Positions 25,222 through 33,742 of a stretch of 64,000 nucleotides of DNA are shown in pieces. The stretch lies in NCBI GenBank assembly GCA_965237785.1, contig OZ250159.1, forward strand, positions 4,324,646 through 4,388,645, written 5' to 3'. The stretch comes from UBA6522 sp965237785 (GTDB lineage Bacteria > Pseudomonadota > Gammaproteobacteria > Steroidobacterales > Rariloculaceae). Positions within the stretch are counted from its first letter, which is position 1. The number at the start of each line of letters is the position of its first letter. The notes below the pieces were generated by a model that was given only the letters and a program-made list of their open reading frames with translations, did no database searches and was not told the origin of the DNA. The translations under genes were made by a program, and so were the position numbers.

Positions 25222-27072
25222 CTAGAACAACTCCGAAGCGTCCGGTTCGGCCGCATCGCGCCCTTCGTGGCGATTGGGGATGAAGTCCCCTGTCAGCATG
25301 TCCCGGTAGGACATCCCCGGCGGCACCATGGGATAGACGCCCGCTTCGGGGTCGATGATGACTTCCAGGAAAGCCGCGCCGTCGAATTCAAGGAATTCCT
25401 TCAGTACGCGAGGAACGTCCTCGTTGCGCTCAAGGCGTTTCGCGTACTCGAATCCGTCGGCCTGCGCGGCTCTGACGAAGTCCTTCTTGCGTAGCGATTT
25501 GTCGCTGGCGGACAGGCGCCCTCTGAAAAATAGCCGTTGCCACTGCATGACCATGCCGTCGCCGTAGTTGTTGAGCACGACGACCTTGATCGGCAGCCCA
25601 TAGGTGGTCACCGTCTCCAACTCGCCCACGTTCATCCGAATGCTGGCGTCGCCGTCGACGTCGATGACAAGCCGGTCCGGCCGGCCGAACTGGGCGCCGA
25701 TCGCCGCGGGCAACCCGAAGCCCATGGTCCCCATGCTTCCCGAAGTCAGCCAGAGCCGGGGTTCGCGGAAGTCGAAGTATTGCGCGGCCCACATCTGGTG
25801 CTGCCCCACACCCGTTGAAATGATGGCTTCGCCCCCGGTGATTTCGTTGATTTTTTCGATTACGTAGTTGGGTTGGATGAGTTCGCTGTCGCGGTCGTAG
25901 TTGAGGGCGTAGGTGGTTTTCAACTCCTCCAATTCGTCGTGCCAACTTGAGAAATCGTTTGCGAATCCGGTTCGCCGGCCATACGCGGTCAGCGCCTCCA
26001 GGGCGTCCGCCAGCAAGCCGACATGAAACCAGTCCGCCCGCTTGACCTTGTGAATCTCCGACGGGTCGATGTCGAAGTGCAGCACGCGTTTGGCGTTTCT
26101 CGCGAACTTGGGTGGATCGCCGGCGACCCGATCGTCGAAGCGCGCACCGACAGCGATCAGCAGGTCACAGTCGTCTACCGCGTAGTTGGCGTACGCGGTG
26201 CCGTGCATGCCCAGCATGTGCAGCGCCAGCGGATGGCGGGTATCGAAGCTGCCAAGCCCCATGAGCGTGGTTGCCACAGGGATTCGGAAGGCCAGCGCAA
26301 GCTTGCGCATGGGCGCCGCCGCATTCGCGTTGATGACACCGCCGCCGGCATAGATCAGCGGCCGGCGGCTTTCGCCCAGGAATGAGAAGAATTCCTGGCA
26401 GCGCTCATCCGTCATGGTGTTGTCGCGGACCATCTGCATGCGGTGGCGATAGCCCGGCACCGGCAGCAGGCCCTCGCCGCCAAAGGCACCCACCCAGTTC
26501 TGCACGTCCTTCGGCACGTCCACGACCACCGGGCCGGGTCGTCCCGACTGAGCGATTTCAAGGGCCGAACGCAAGGTCACTTCCAGACGCGTCGGGTCCG
26601 TGACAAGAAAGACGTGTTTGGCGACGGAACCCATCACGCCGCTGACGGGAGCCTCCTGGAATGCATCGGTGCCGATAGCGGACGTGGCCACCTGTCCGCA
26701 GATCACAACGATCGGAATCGAATCGGCTATACAGTCCCGAACCGGCGTCACGCAGTTGGTTGCACCCGGTCCAGAGGTCACGATCACAATACCCGGCCGG
26801 CCCGTGGCGCGCGCGTATCCGGCGGCCATGAAGCAGGCGCCCTGCTCGTTGGCGGGCACGATCAGCGACATTGCGTCCTGGCCATCGTGGGCGTGTTCGT
26901 CGTTGTAGCGGAAGACGGCGTCGTAGGTGGGGAGGATGGCGCCGCCACTGTAGCCGAACAGCGTATCGACACCCTCGTCCGCGAGGATCTGCACGATCAT
27001 CTCGGCACCGCTCATCGCGGTACCCGACAACGGATGCGGCCTACCCGCGGTTATTTTCGTCTGCAATCTCAT
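25222..27072 (-). CDS. ilvI: acetolactate synthase large subunit
   Basis: 616 residues from ATG 27072 (ATG 27015, just before GAEMIVQILADEGVDTLFGY, is also possible). ThDP-dependent first enzyme of valine/leucine/isoleucine synthesis. Catalytic Glu in ANEQGACFMAAGYARATG; VTSGPGATNCVTP; FAD-region GARFDDRVAGDPPKFA; ThDP motif starting DGDASIRMNVGELETV and ending VVLNNYGDG. Unusually, its regulatory partner ilvH is on the opposite strand rather than downstream. The C-terminus is somewhat extended and hydrophilic. Confidence 0.93.
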   Translation of the reverse strand: MRLQTKITAGRPHPLSGTAMSGAEMIVQILADEGVDTLFGYSGGAILPTYDAVFRYNDEHAHDGQDAMSLIVPANEQGACFMAAGYARATGRPGIVIVTSGPGATNCVTPVRDCIADSIPIVVICGQVATSAIGTDAFQEAPVSGVMGSVAKHVFLVTDPTRLEVTLRSALEIAQSGRPGPVVVDVPKDVQNWVGAFGGEGLLPVPGYRHRMQMVRDNTMTDERCQEFFSFLGESRRPLIYAGGGVINANAAAPMRKLALAFRIPVATTLMGLGSFDTRHPLALHMLGMHGTAYANYAVDDCDLLIAVGARFDDRVAGDPPKFARNAKRVLHFDIDPSEIHKVKRADWFHVGLLADALEALTAYGRRTGFANDFSSWHDELEELKTTYALNYDRDSELIQPNYVIEKINEITGGEAIISTGVGQHQMWAAQYFDFREPRLWLTSGSMGTMGFGLPAAIGAQFGRPDRLVIDVDGDASIRMNVGELETVTTYGLPIKVVVLNNYGDGMVMQWQRLFFRGRLSASDKSLRKKDFVRAAQADGFEYAKRLERNEDVPRVLKEFLEFDGAAFLEVIIDPEAGVYPMVPPGMSYRDMLTGDFIPNRHEGRDAAEPDASELF

Positions 27073-27153
27073 CGTTCGTCGGTGCGGCCCCGCGAACAAC
27101 GCCGATGCACCGGCGACGGTGCTGCTGCGGGACAGGCAACTTCGCGAGTGTTG
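27073..27153. promoter_or_regulatory. shared divergent region between ilvI and ilvH
   Basis: About 80 nt between the two starts must carry both promoters unless the true starts lie further inside. The first codons after ATG 27154 read MKRFCIAIVVAL, rich in Ile, Val and Leu as in ilv attenuator leader peptides, but they are in frame with ilvH. No hairpin was confirmed by eye. Confidence 0.35.
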
Positions 27154-27741
27154 ATGAAAAGATTCTGTATTGCAATAGTCGTTGCACTAAGCCAACATTT
27201 GCGGCGAACTTCCAGTGAGGGCGAGAATAAATTGGCTGGCGCCACGCGACACGTCATTTCCATATTGCTCCAGAACGAGGCCGGGGCGTTGGCGCGAGCG
27301 GCCAACCTGTTTTCGTCCCGGGGCTACAACATCGAGAGCCTGAATGTTGCGCCGACGCATGACGAAACGGTGTCCCGGTTGACGTTGGTCACCAGCGGTT
27401 CGGACACCGTCATCGACCAGATCACCAAACAACTGGGCAAACTCGTAGACGTGGTCAACATCATCGACATGACCGACGACGACCACATCGAGCGGGAAAT
27501 GGCGTTGTTCAAGATTCAGATGCCTGGAGATGATTGGGAACCCATGGTTGGTGCGGCCAGGGAGTTCGGCGCGACCGTATTGGACGACCGCGAAGGCCAT
27601 TTCACAGTCGAACTCACGGGTGGAAGCGGCGAAATCGACCGTTTCATCACGGCGATTTCGGCGCGGGCGCGGATGATCACGGTGGTGCGCAGCGGCGCCA
27701 TGGCGGTTGCCCGCGGTGCGCCTGTTCTGACACCAACCTAG
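27154..27741 (+). CDS. ilvH: acetolactate synthase small (regulatory) subunit
   Basis: 195 residues from ATG 27154; the family-like part begins near TTG 27232, which would give 169 residues, closer to the usual 163. ACT domain: TRHVISILLQNEAGALARAA, FSSRGYNIESLNVAP, SRLTLVTSGSD; C-terminal domain VLDDREGHFTVELTG. It gives valine feedback control to IlvI. Divergent from ilvI, and upstream of proBA on the same strand. Confidence 0.9.
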   Translation: MKRFCIAIVVALSQHLRRTSSEGENKLAGATRHVISILLQNEAGALARAANLFSSRGYNIESLNVAPTHDETVSRLTLVTSGSDTVIDQITKQLGKLVDVVNIIDMTDDDHIEREMALFKIQMPGDDWEPMVGAAREFGATVLDDREGHFTVELTGGSGEIDRFITAISARARMITVVRSGAMAVARGAPVLTPT

Positions 27742-27783
27742 CTGTCGCGCGGCGGCGGATCGCGTGTTTTCCCGGGGTGACCC

Positions 27784-28935
27784 ATGGTCTCTCAATCGCA
27801 AAATGCCGAACGACTGGCGCAGTCGAAGCGTTGCGTTCTGAAGATCGGTTCGACGTTGTTCGTCGACCGGGCCACCGGCAAGCTCCAGCGCAGTTGGCTG
27901 GAAGCGGTTTGCGCGGAGGTCGCGGCCATGCGCGCCAGCGGCCAGGACATCGTGATCGTATCGTCCGGCGCTATTGCGCTCGGCGCCCGACAGCTGGGGA
28001 TCGATCCCTGTACGCCGCGGCTGCAGGAAAGCCAGGCCGCGGCGGCGGCCGGTCAGATCAAGTTGGCGCATGCGTACCAGGAGATCCTGGGTGCCCACGG
28101 GATCGCGGCGGCGCAGGTCTTGCTTACGCTGGATGACAGCGAGCACCGACGCCGTTATCTCAATTCGGTCAACACGCTGTTCACGCTCCTGAAATGCGGC
28201 GCCGTGCCGGTGGTCAACGAGAACGACACGGTCGCGACCCAGGAAATCCGCTACGGCGACAATGACCGACTCGCGGCCCGCGTCGCCCAGATGATCAGCG
28301 CCGACTGCCTGATTCTGCTATCGGATGTGGACGGTTTCTATACCGCGGACCCCAACGTGGATGCCACCGCGGAGCACATCCCCGAGATCACCTCTTTGAC
28401 CGAAGAGCATCTGCGGATGGCTGGCGGACCGGGGTCCGCATATGGCTCCGGTGGGATGCAAACCAAGCTCGATGCCGCGCGCATCGCCATGGGCGCGGGG
28501 TGTCGCATGTTGATCGCCTCGGGGCGCGTCCCGCATCCCCTGAGAGCGCTGCGGGAGGGGGCGAGGGCGACGTGGTTCCTTCCCAACTCCACTCCAATGG
28601 CATCGCGAAAGCAGTGGATTGCCGGTCGACTGCAGCCGCGGGGCACGGTGATAGTGGACGATGGCGCCAAACGTGCGCTGGTTGCCGGGCGTAGCCTGCT
28701 GCCGGCCGGCGTGACCGATGTCAGCGGTGAGTTTGGGCGTGGCGATGCGGTGCGGGTTGTGGATCGGGTCGGGTTGGAACTGGGACGTGGACTGATCGCC
28801 TATGCGGCGGACGAGGCCCGTGCCATTGTCGGGCGCCGCTCGGATGCCATCGAGGACATTTTGGGCTATCGTGGCCGGGACGAGATGGTCCACCGCGACG
28901 ATCTGGCACTGACACTCACCGGGATTCAATCATGA
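27784..28935 (+). CDS. proB: glutamate 5-kinase
   Basis: 383 residues with both the amino-acid-kinase domain (1-~260) and the PUA domain (~280-370). First step of proline synthesis. VLKIGSTLFVD, VSSGAIALGARQLG, VVNENDTVATQEIRYGDND, LLSDVDGFYTADP and GSGGMQTKLDAARIA are visible. It ends in an ATGA overlap with proA. Confidence 0.95.
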   Translation: MVSQSQNAERLAQSKRCVLKIGSTLFVDRATGKLQRSWLEAVCAEVAAMRASGQDIVIVSSGAIALGARQLGIDPCTPRLQESQAAAAAGQIKLAHAYQEILGAHGIAAAQVLLTLDDSEHRRRYLNSVNTLFTLLKCGAVPVVNENDTVATQEIRYGDNDRLAARVAQMISADCLILLSDVDGFYTADPNVDATAEHIPEITSLTEEHLRMAGGPGSAYGSGGMQTKLDAARIAMGAGCRMLIASGRVPHPLRALREGARATWFLPNSTPMASRKQWIAGRLQPRGTVIVDDGAKRALVAGRSLLPAGVTDVSGEFGRGDAVRVVDRVGLELGRGLIAYAADEARAIVGRRSDAIEDILGYRGRDEMVHRDDLALTLTGIQS

Positions 28936-30218
28936 TAGCCAACCAGCAAGATGCTGCCATGGATCTGCGCCAGGAGATGATGCGCATGGGAGCGGCGGCG
29001 CGCCAGGCCGCCCAGGTACTGGTCCGCGTGAACAGCGCGGACAAGACCCGGGCGCTGCGAGCCGCGGCCCAGGCCATGCGCGACAACATCGCGGACATTC
29101 TCGAAGCCAATGGCAGGGACATGGAAGTGGGCCGCCAGCGGCGGCTCACCGCGGCGCTCCTGGACCGTCTCGCGCTTGACGAAGATCGCGTGGAGGCGAC
29201 GGCCCGGGGCGTCGAGAGCATAGCCGATTTCGCCGATCCCGTGGGCGGGGTCATCGGCGAATGGGAGCGTCCCAACGGCCTGCGGATTCAGCGCGTGCGC
29301 GTGCCCCTCGGAGTCATCGGGATCATCTACGAGAGCCGCCCCAACGTTACCGCCGATGCCGGGGCACTGTGCCTCAAGAGCGGCAACGCGGTCATTCTTC
29401 GCGGCGGGTCCGAAGCTGCCCACTCCAACGCCGCCATTCACGCCTGCCTGGTGGAGGGATTGGTGGCGGCGGGGCTGCCGCCCGGAGCGGTGCAGCGAGT
29501 TCCGACCCAGGATCGGACGGCGGTTGGTATTCTGCTTCGGGAAATGGGCGAGTACCTGGACGTGATCGTGCCCCGGGGCGGCAAGGGCCTCATCGCTCGC
29601 GTGCAGCAGGATGCCCGGGTGCCGGTGATGGGTCACCTGGAGGGGATCTGCCACACCTACGTGCACGCATCCGCCGACCTCGATAAGGCGAGCAAGGTGG
29701 TCGTCAACGCAAAAATGCGCCGCACGGGAATCTGCGGCGCCACCGAGACGTTGCTTGTGGACCGGGGCGCGCAGGGGACGCACCTGGGGAGGCTCATCGA
29801 CGATCTGATCGCCGCGGGCTGCGAGGTGCGCGGCGACGAGACCGCTCAGCGCTGCGACAGTCGCGTCAAACCGGCGGCTGACTCGGATTGGGGCAAGGAA
29901 TATCTCGATGCGGTAATCGCGCTTCGCATGGTGGACGATATCGACGACGCCATGGCGCACATTCGCCGCTACGGCTCAGGCCATACCGAAGCCATCCTCG
30001 CCGAGGACACCGCGGCGGCCGAGCGGTTCCTCAGCGAACTGGACAGCGCCATCCTGTTACACAACGCCTCGACCCAGTACGCCGACGGTGGCGAGTTCGG
30101 CATGGGCGCGGAGATCGGCATCGCCACGGGCCGGATTCATGCCCGCGGTCCCGTGGGCGCGGAGCAGCTAACCAGCTACAAGTACGTGGTCCGGGGTGAC
30201 GGTCAGGCGCGGCCGTAA
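28932..30218 (+). CDS. proA: gamma-glutamyl phosphate reductase
   Basis: 428 residues, ATGA overlap with proB. NADPH-dependent reduction of glutamyl phosphate to the semialdehyde. PLGVIGIIYESRPNVTADA, catalytic Cys in MRRTGICGATETLLVD, and SGHTEAILAED are diagnostic. ProB and ProA act as a complex, which the coupling supports. Confidence 0.96.
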   Translation: MIANQQDAAMDLRQEMMRMGAAARQAAQVLVRVNSADKTRALRAAAQAMRDNIADILEANGRDMEVGRQRRLTAALLDRLALDEDRVEATARGVESIADFADPVGGVIGEWERPNGLRIQRVRVPLGVIGIIYESRPNVTADAGALCLKSGNAVILRGGSEAAHSNAAIHACLVEGLVAAGLPPGAVQRVPTQDRTAVGILLREMGEYLDVIVPRGGKGLIARVQQDARVPVMGHLEGICHTYVHASADLDKASKVVVNAKMRRTGICGATETLLVDRGAQGTHLGRLIDDLIAAGCEVRGDETAQRCDSRVKPAADSDWGKEYLDAVIALRMVDDIDDAMAHIRRYGSGHTEAILAEDTAAAERFLSELDSAILLHNASTQYADGGEFGMGAEIGIATGRIHARGPVGAEQLTSYKYVVRGDGQARP

Positions 30219-31692
30219 CTTTTCCTCGCAGCCTGATTCCGTCGGGTTTCCCAGCGCGGCCGCATCGCGTTCTCAGGCGCCCCGGCCGCTGTGGTCCATG
30301 CGGCGGTTTCGGGCGGCGGAAATCGCCTGTATGGCGAATACGCCGGGCGGCGGCGCGGTCATCGTCGGCGTCTCCGACGATGGCGCCCGGATCGGTACCC
30401 GGCTCGACGCCGACTGGGTCCGCCATCGCATCTGGGAGCTCACGTCGCATCAGCTAACGGTCGCGGTCGGCGAGGCAAGCCTTGACGGGAGCCGTCTCTT
30501 GATCCTGACCTGCATCGAGGCACTCGCCCCCGTCCGGTACCGCGGGAAGCTGAGGTGGCGTGTGGGTACCAACTGCGTCGAGGTCGATCCCGTCGTTTGG
30601 CAATCGAGGATGCTGGAGAGGATCGGCTTCGACTGGTCGGATCAGCCTTCCGGCCAGACCCTGAACGATGTGAGCCCGGCCGCCATCGAGGTTGCCCGGC
30701 GTTACCTGCGGGAAGCCAACGGCGATGAGCCCGGCGCCGACCTCGCTAGTGCCACGGACGCCGATCTTCTCCGGCGGCTGAATCTGGTCAAGGGCTCGCG
30801 CGAACTCACCAACGCCGGGTCGCTGCTGTTCGTGGCGACTCCCTGGCCGGGCGTCGACTACATCCGCCGCGACATGCCGGGGGGCGACAGCGCCCTGCGC
30901 ATCGAGGACGCGGGACCGCTGCTCATGCAAGTGCGCGAGGTCGAACAGGCAGGCGCGGTGGCCAACCGCGTCACGCACACGCCCGAGGGCTTCGCACACG
31001 GCAGGATCCGGGCGATCCCTCCCAGGACGCTGCGCGAGGCGATAGTAAACGGGATTGTCCACCGGGACTGGCTGACGCCGCGGCCCACCGTCATCGAGCA
31101 TGTCGGCGACACATTGACGGTGACCTCGCCCGGCGGGTTCCTGGGCGGCGTAACGCCCGACAACATCATCACCCACCCGGCGGGTCCCCGCTATCGGAAC
31201 CTGTCCGAGGCCATGGCCGCGCTGGGTCTGGCCGAACGCGAAGGGATCGGGGTCGACAGGATGGTGCGGGACATGCTCGCCATCGGGCGGCCCGCCCCGG
31301 TCATTGCCGAGATCGACGGGCCCTACGTGCGAGTCGTGCTGCTCGGCGGCGCCCCGGATGCCGCCGTCGTCGATCTGGTGGCTGCCCTTACCCCGGCATG
31401 GGCCGGAAATGTGGAGTCGCTTCTACTCATCGAACACATGACCCGACACGGTTGGGTGGACGCGGAATCCGCGACTCCGCTTCTCCAGCGATCATCCGTG
31501 GAGGAAGCCGGCGCAGCGCTGATTCTCGACTGGAGCCGCGCCCGGGGACGCGTCTCCACGACAGAGGTTGCCGATCTGACCGGGCTCAGCAAGGTCTCCG
31601 CCGGAAAGCTCCTGACCAACCTGGCCGATGCCGGCCATCTCCAGGGGGGCGGCCCAGGCGCAGGGGCCGGGGGTTCCATTACGTTCCCGTGA
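30196..31692 (+). CDS. AlbA/Schlafen-type ATP-binding regulator
   Basis: Up to 498 residues; the start is uncertain (GTG 30196 overlaps proA, ATG 30298 is the alternative). An AlbA_2-type domain is centred on ACMANTPGGGAVIVGVSDDG. A C-terminal HATPase-like part follows with LREAIVNGIVHRDW, VTSPGGFLGGVTPDNII and AEREGIGVDRMVRDML. At the end is a winged-helix stretch (VSTTEVADLTGLSKVSAGKL). Such proteins are annotated as HTH ATP-binding transcriptional regulators. The conserved acidic/Lys residues expected before the AlbA core are not evident, so the N-terminus may be eroded. Confidence 0.7.
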   Translation: MTVRRGRNFSSQPDSVGFPSAAASRSQAPRPLWSMRRFRAAEIACMANTPGGGAVIVGVSDDGARIGTRLDADWVRHRIWELTSHQLTVAVGEASLDGSRLLILTCIEALAPVRYRGKLRWRVGTNCVEVDPVVWQSRMLERIGFDWSDQPSGQTLNDVSPAAIEVARRYLREANGDEPGADLASATDADLLRRLNLVKGSRELTNAGSLLFVATPWPGVDYIRRDMPGGDSALRIEDAGPLLMQVREVEQAGAVANRVTHTPEGFAHGRIRAIPPRTLREAIVNGIVHRDWLTPRPTVIEHVGDTLTVTSPGGFLGGVTPDNIITHPAGPRYRNLSEAMAALGLAEREGIGVDRMVRDMLAIGRPAPVIAEIDGPYVRVVLLGGAPDAAVVDLVAALTPAWAGNVESLLLIEHMTRHGWVDAESATPLLQRSSVEEAGAALILDWSRARGRVSTTEVADLTGLSKVSAGKLLTNLADAGHLQGGGPGAGAGGSITFP

Positions 31693-31885
31693 AGCGGGAG
31701 GAATGAAAGGCCGCTTGGCTCGTCGTGTCTTGCCTCTAGCGTGTATATGCCGCACTTTATGCCGTCAAATTTCATGCTTGGGATCCCCGATGCACATCGT
31801 ACCGCAATATTCGTAATCCACTGCCCTGTCCTCATGCGGAACAAACTACAGATCAGTCTCGCCGATACCGGCCCAGTCACCCCCT
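31693..31885. other. intergenic, nothing supported
   Basis: About 190 nt between two convergent genes. No terminator, RNA or short gene seen. Confidence 0.5.
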
Positions 31886-33250
31886 TCAGCGCCCCCAGGG
31901 CGTGATCGCTTCCTTGAGTTGCGCGTAGCCCTGAAGGAATCCGGGGCGTTCCACGGCGTAGACCTGGTCGAAAGTCGCCATTGCCTGATCGAGCCACGCA
32001 TGCAGTTCCCCGTGCTCGGGATTGGCATCGCGATAGGCATCGCGGATCAATACATAGTGGATGCGCGGGTCGTAGGGCTTCTTGATGCCACCCATGGACT
32101 CGTCGCCGTCCAGCAGCCGCAACAGCATCGCGTCGGCGGAACCCAGCGTCTGCTCGTGGATGGGCGGGCCCTGCATGCGGTACATCACCGAGGTCATGTC
32201 GCGGCCGTTGCCCGTGGTATAGCCCATGTCTTCCCAGATGTTGTCGGCGCGGGCGCCGACATGGTCGAGCACCTTACCGGCAAAGGCGCGCAGCGGGTCG
32301 GATACGTCGGCGAGAAGGTCGGTGAGTCGGTCTCCGTCCAGATCGGTGGCCAGGATGATGGCGTCCTGCTTCTCGATCAGGTCCCAGAGCAAGATGCCGT
32401 AGTTGGTGTCGGCGATGTGCTGTTCGATACGCCCGCTCCAGTTCTCCATGCCGTCCTTGAAGTCTGCAGGAAGCAGATTGACGATGCGATCGACCAATTC
32501 CCGATGCTCCACGTAACCGTCGACGGCGTAGCGGCGTCCGACCTGGAATCCCGTCCCCTGCAGCATCCAGGACAGGATGCCGGCATTGACGCCGTCCTCT
32601 TGCGCCTGGGTGGGCTTGTAGGCGACGCGGCCCACGTATCCGGTCTCGTGCACCATCCGCAGGAAGCGCCGCACCGCGTAAGCCATCTGCACGCCCGGTG
32701 TATTCATTTCGCAGTGAATGATGCCCGTCTCGGGGTCGACGTCGAAGACCGACTTGTCCTGGGAGTAGGGCAGACAGGGCATGCAGCGCACCACGGTGAT
32801 CGGTCCGTAGGGCCGGACGTTGCAATACACGCCCGCCTGGGTCCGCAACGGGGCATTCCCGGACTTGCCCATGACCACCATGCGCTCGCCGCCCGCGCCG
32901 TTGACGTAGGCATCGCCCGCGGTGGACCACTTGATTGACGTGCAGGGCATGTTGCCGAACCAACTCAAGGGCGCCAGCTTCATGTCGTGCCGGTATTGCG
33001 CCCACATGGGTACCGCGTAATAGGGCAGGCCGAGGATATCGATGGCGGCGATGGTGCCGAGCAGCGCGTAGGCGTCGGTGAGTGAATGGGCGACGGGTTC
33101 CACGGCACCGTCGTGATGTCCTCCGCGCCAGATGACGGCGCCGGGATATCCCGCCGGCCGCAGGTCCGTCGGTTCAAAATGGCTCTCAAGGAGACCGAAG
33201 AGATCGCCTCCCGCAGCTTCGGTTCGGGCAATATTCATTAAGTCGAGCAT
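31886..33250 (-). CDS. conserved-looking protein of unknown function
   Basis: 454 residues, no signal peptide and no membrane span, so probably cytoplasmic. I do not recognise a domain. It has the composition of a folded enzyme: many aromatic and cysteine-containing blocks such as FGNMPCTSIKWSTAGDAYVN, VYCNVRPYGPITVVRCMPCL and ILATDLDGDRLTDLLADVSD. The three cysteines of the second block could bind metal or be catalytic. It is monocistronic or paired with the small gene upstream (33323-33592). Codon use matches the core genes. Confidence 0.7.
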   Translation of the reverse strand: MLDLMNIARTEAAGGDLFGLLESHFEPTDLRPAGYPGAVIWRGGHHDGAVEPVAHSLTDAYALLGTIAAIDILGLPYYAVPMWAQYRHDMKLAPLSWFGNMPCTSIKWSTAGDAYVNGAGGERMVVMGKSGNAPLRTQAGVYCNVRPYGPITVVRCMPCLPYSQDKSVFDVDPETGIIHCEMNTPGVQMAYAVRRFLRMVHETGYVGRVAYKPTQAQEDGVNAGILSWMLQGTGFQVGRRYAVDGYVEHRELVDRIVNLLPADFKDGMENWSGRIEQHIADTNYGILLWDLIEKQDAIILATDLDGDRLTDLLADVSDPLRAFAGKVLDHVGARADNIWEDMGYTTGNGRDMTSVMYRMQGPPIHEQTLGSADAMLLRLLDGDESMGGIKKPYDPRIHYVLIRDAYRDANPEHGELHAWLDQAMATFDQVYAVERPGFLQGYAQLKEAITPWGR

Positions 33251-33322
33251 GTTTGTCGTTTCCCGGCGGAGTTTGCCGGGACCGATGCCGCCGCAGCGGG
33301 GTCCCGGTTCAAAGGGCGGCTA

Positions 33323-33592
33323 TTATACGGAAGGATCGTTGGGGGCGTCGGGCGCCTGTATCGCTTCGTGGATCAAATGCGGCCGGTCGCCGCGCCGGGA
33401 GTAGCAATGTTCGCTGGCCATGTCCTTGAGTGTCCGGTCGCGCTCCGCCTTGCTCGCAAACCAGTGAAACTGTTCCCAGTCGGAACCCAGCAGACGGCCG
33501 AATGTATCCCCGGCCGGCAGCCGGACGCGGATTCCATAGGGTTTTTCCGATGGCGATTGCCGATTCAGGTTGTGAGCATGGCAGATGTCCAT
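33323..33592 (-). CDS. small unrecognised protein (89 aa)
   Basis: 89 residues from ATG 33592; GGAGG lies 10 nt upstream, and an in-frame TTG at 33598 is also possible. Sequence such as GIRVRLPAGDTFGRLLGSDW and FHWFASKAERDRTLKDMASE looks like a compact folded domain. No signal peptide. It lies just upstream of the unrecognised 454-residue gene on the same strand. Confidence 0.6.
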   Translation of the reverse strand: MDICHAHNLNRQSPSEKPYGIRVRLPAGDTFGRLLGSDWEQFHWFASKAERDRTLKDMASEHCYSRRGDRPHLIHEAIQAPDAPNDPSV

Positions 33593-33742
33593 TCCCAAGA
33601 GTCCTCCGCAATTCGGCCCGCCGAGCCTGGCGGGGATGACCTGCTACAATTTTACCCGAATATCCAACTTGAATATTTTATCGATGTTCGTCACGAGCGG
33701 ATCCGTGTACGCCAGTCGGGGTGCGTTTGAGGAGCGGAAGAT

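Noticed and set aside
27154..27231. Separate ilv attenuator leader peptide
   Set aside because: The Ile/Val-rich codons are in frame with ilvH and no terminator/antiterminator hairpins could be drawn; kept only as a remark.
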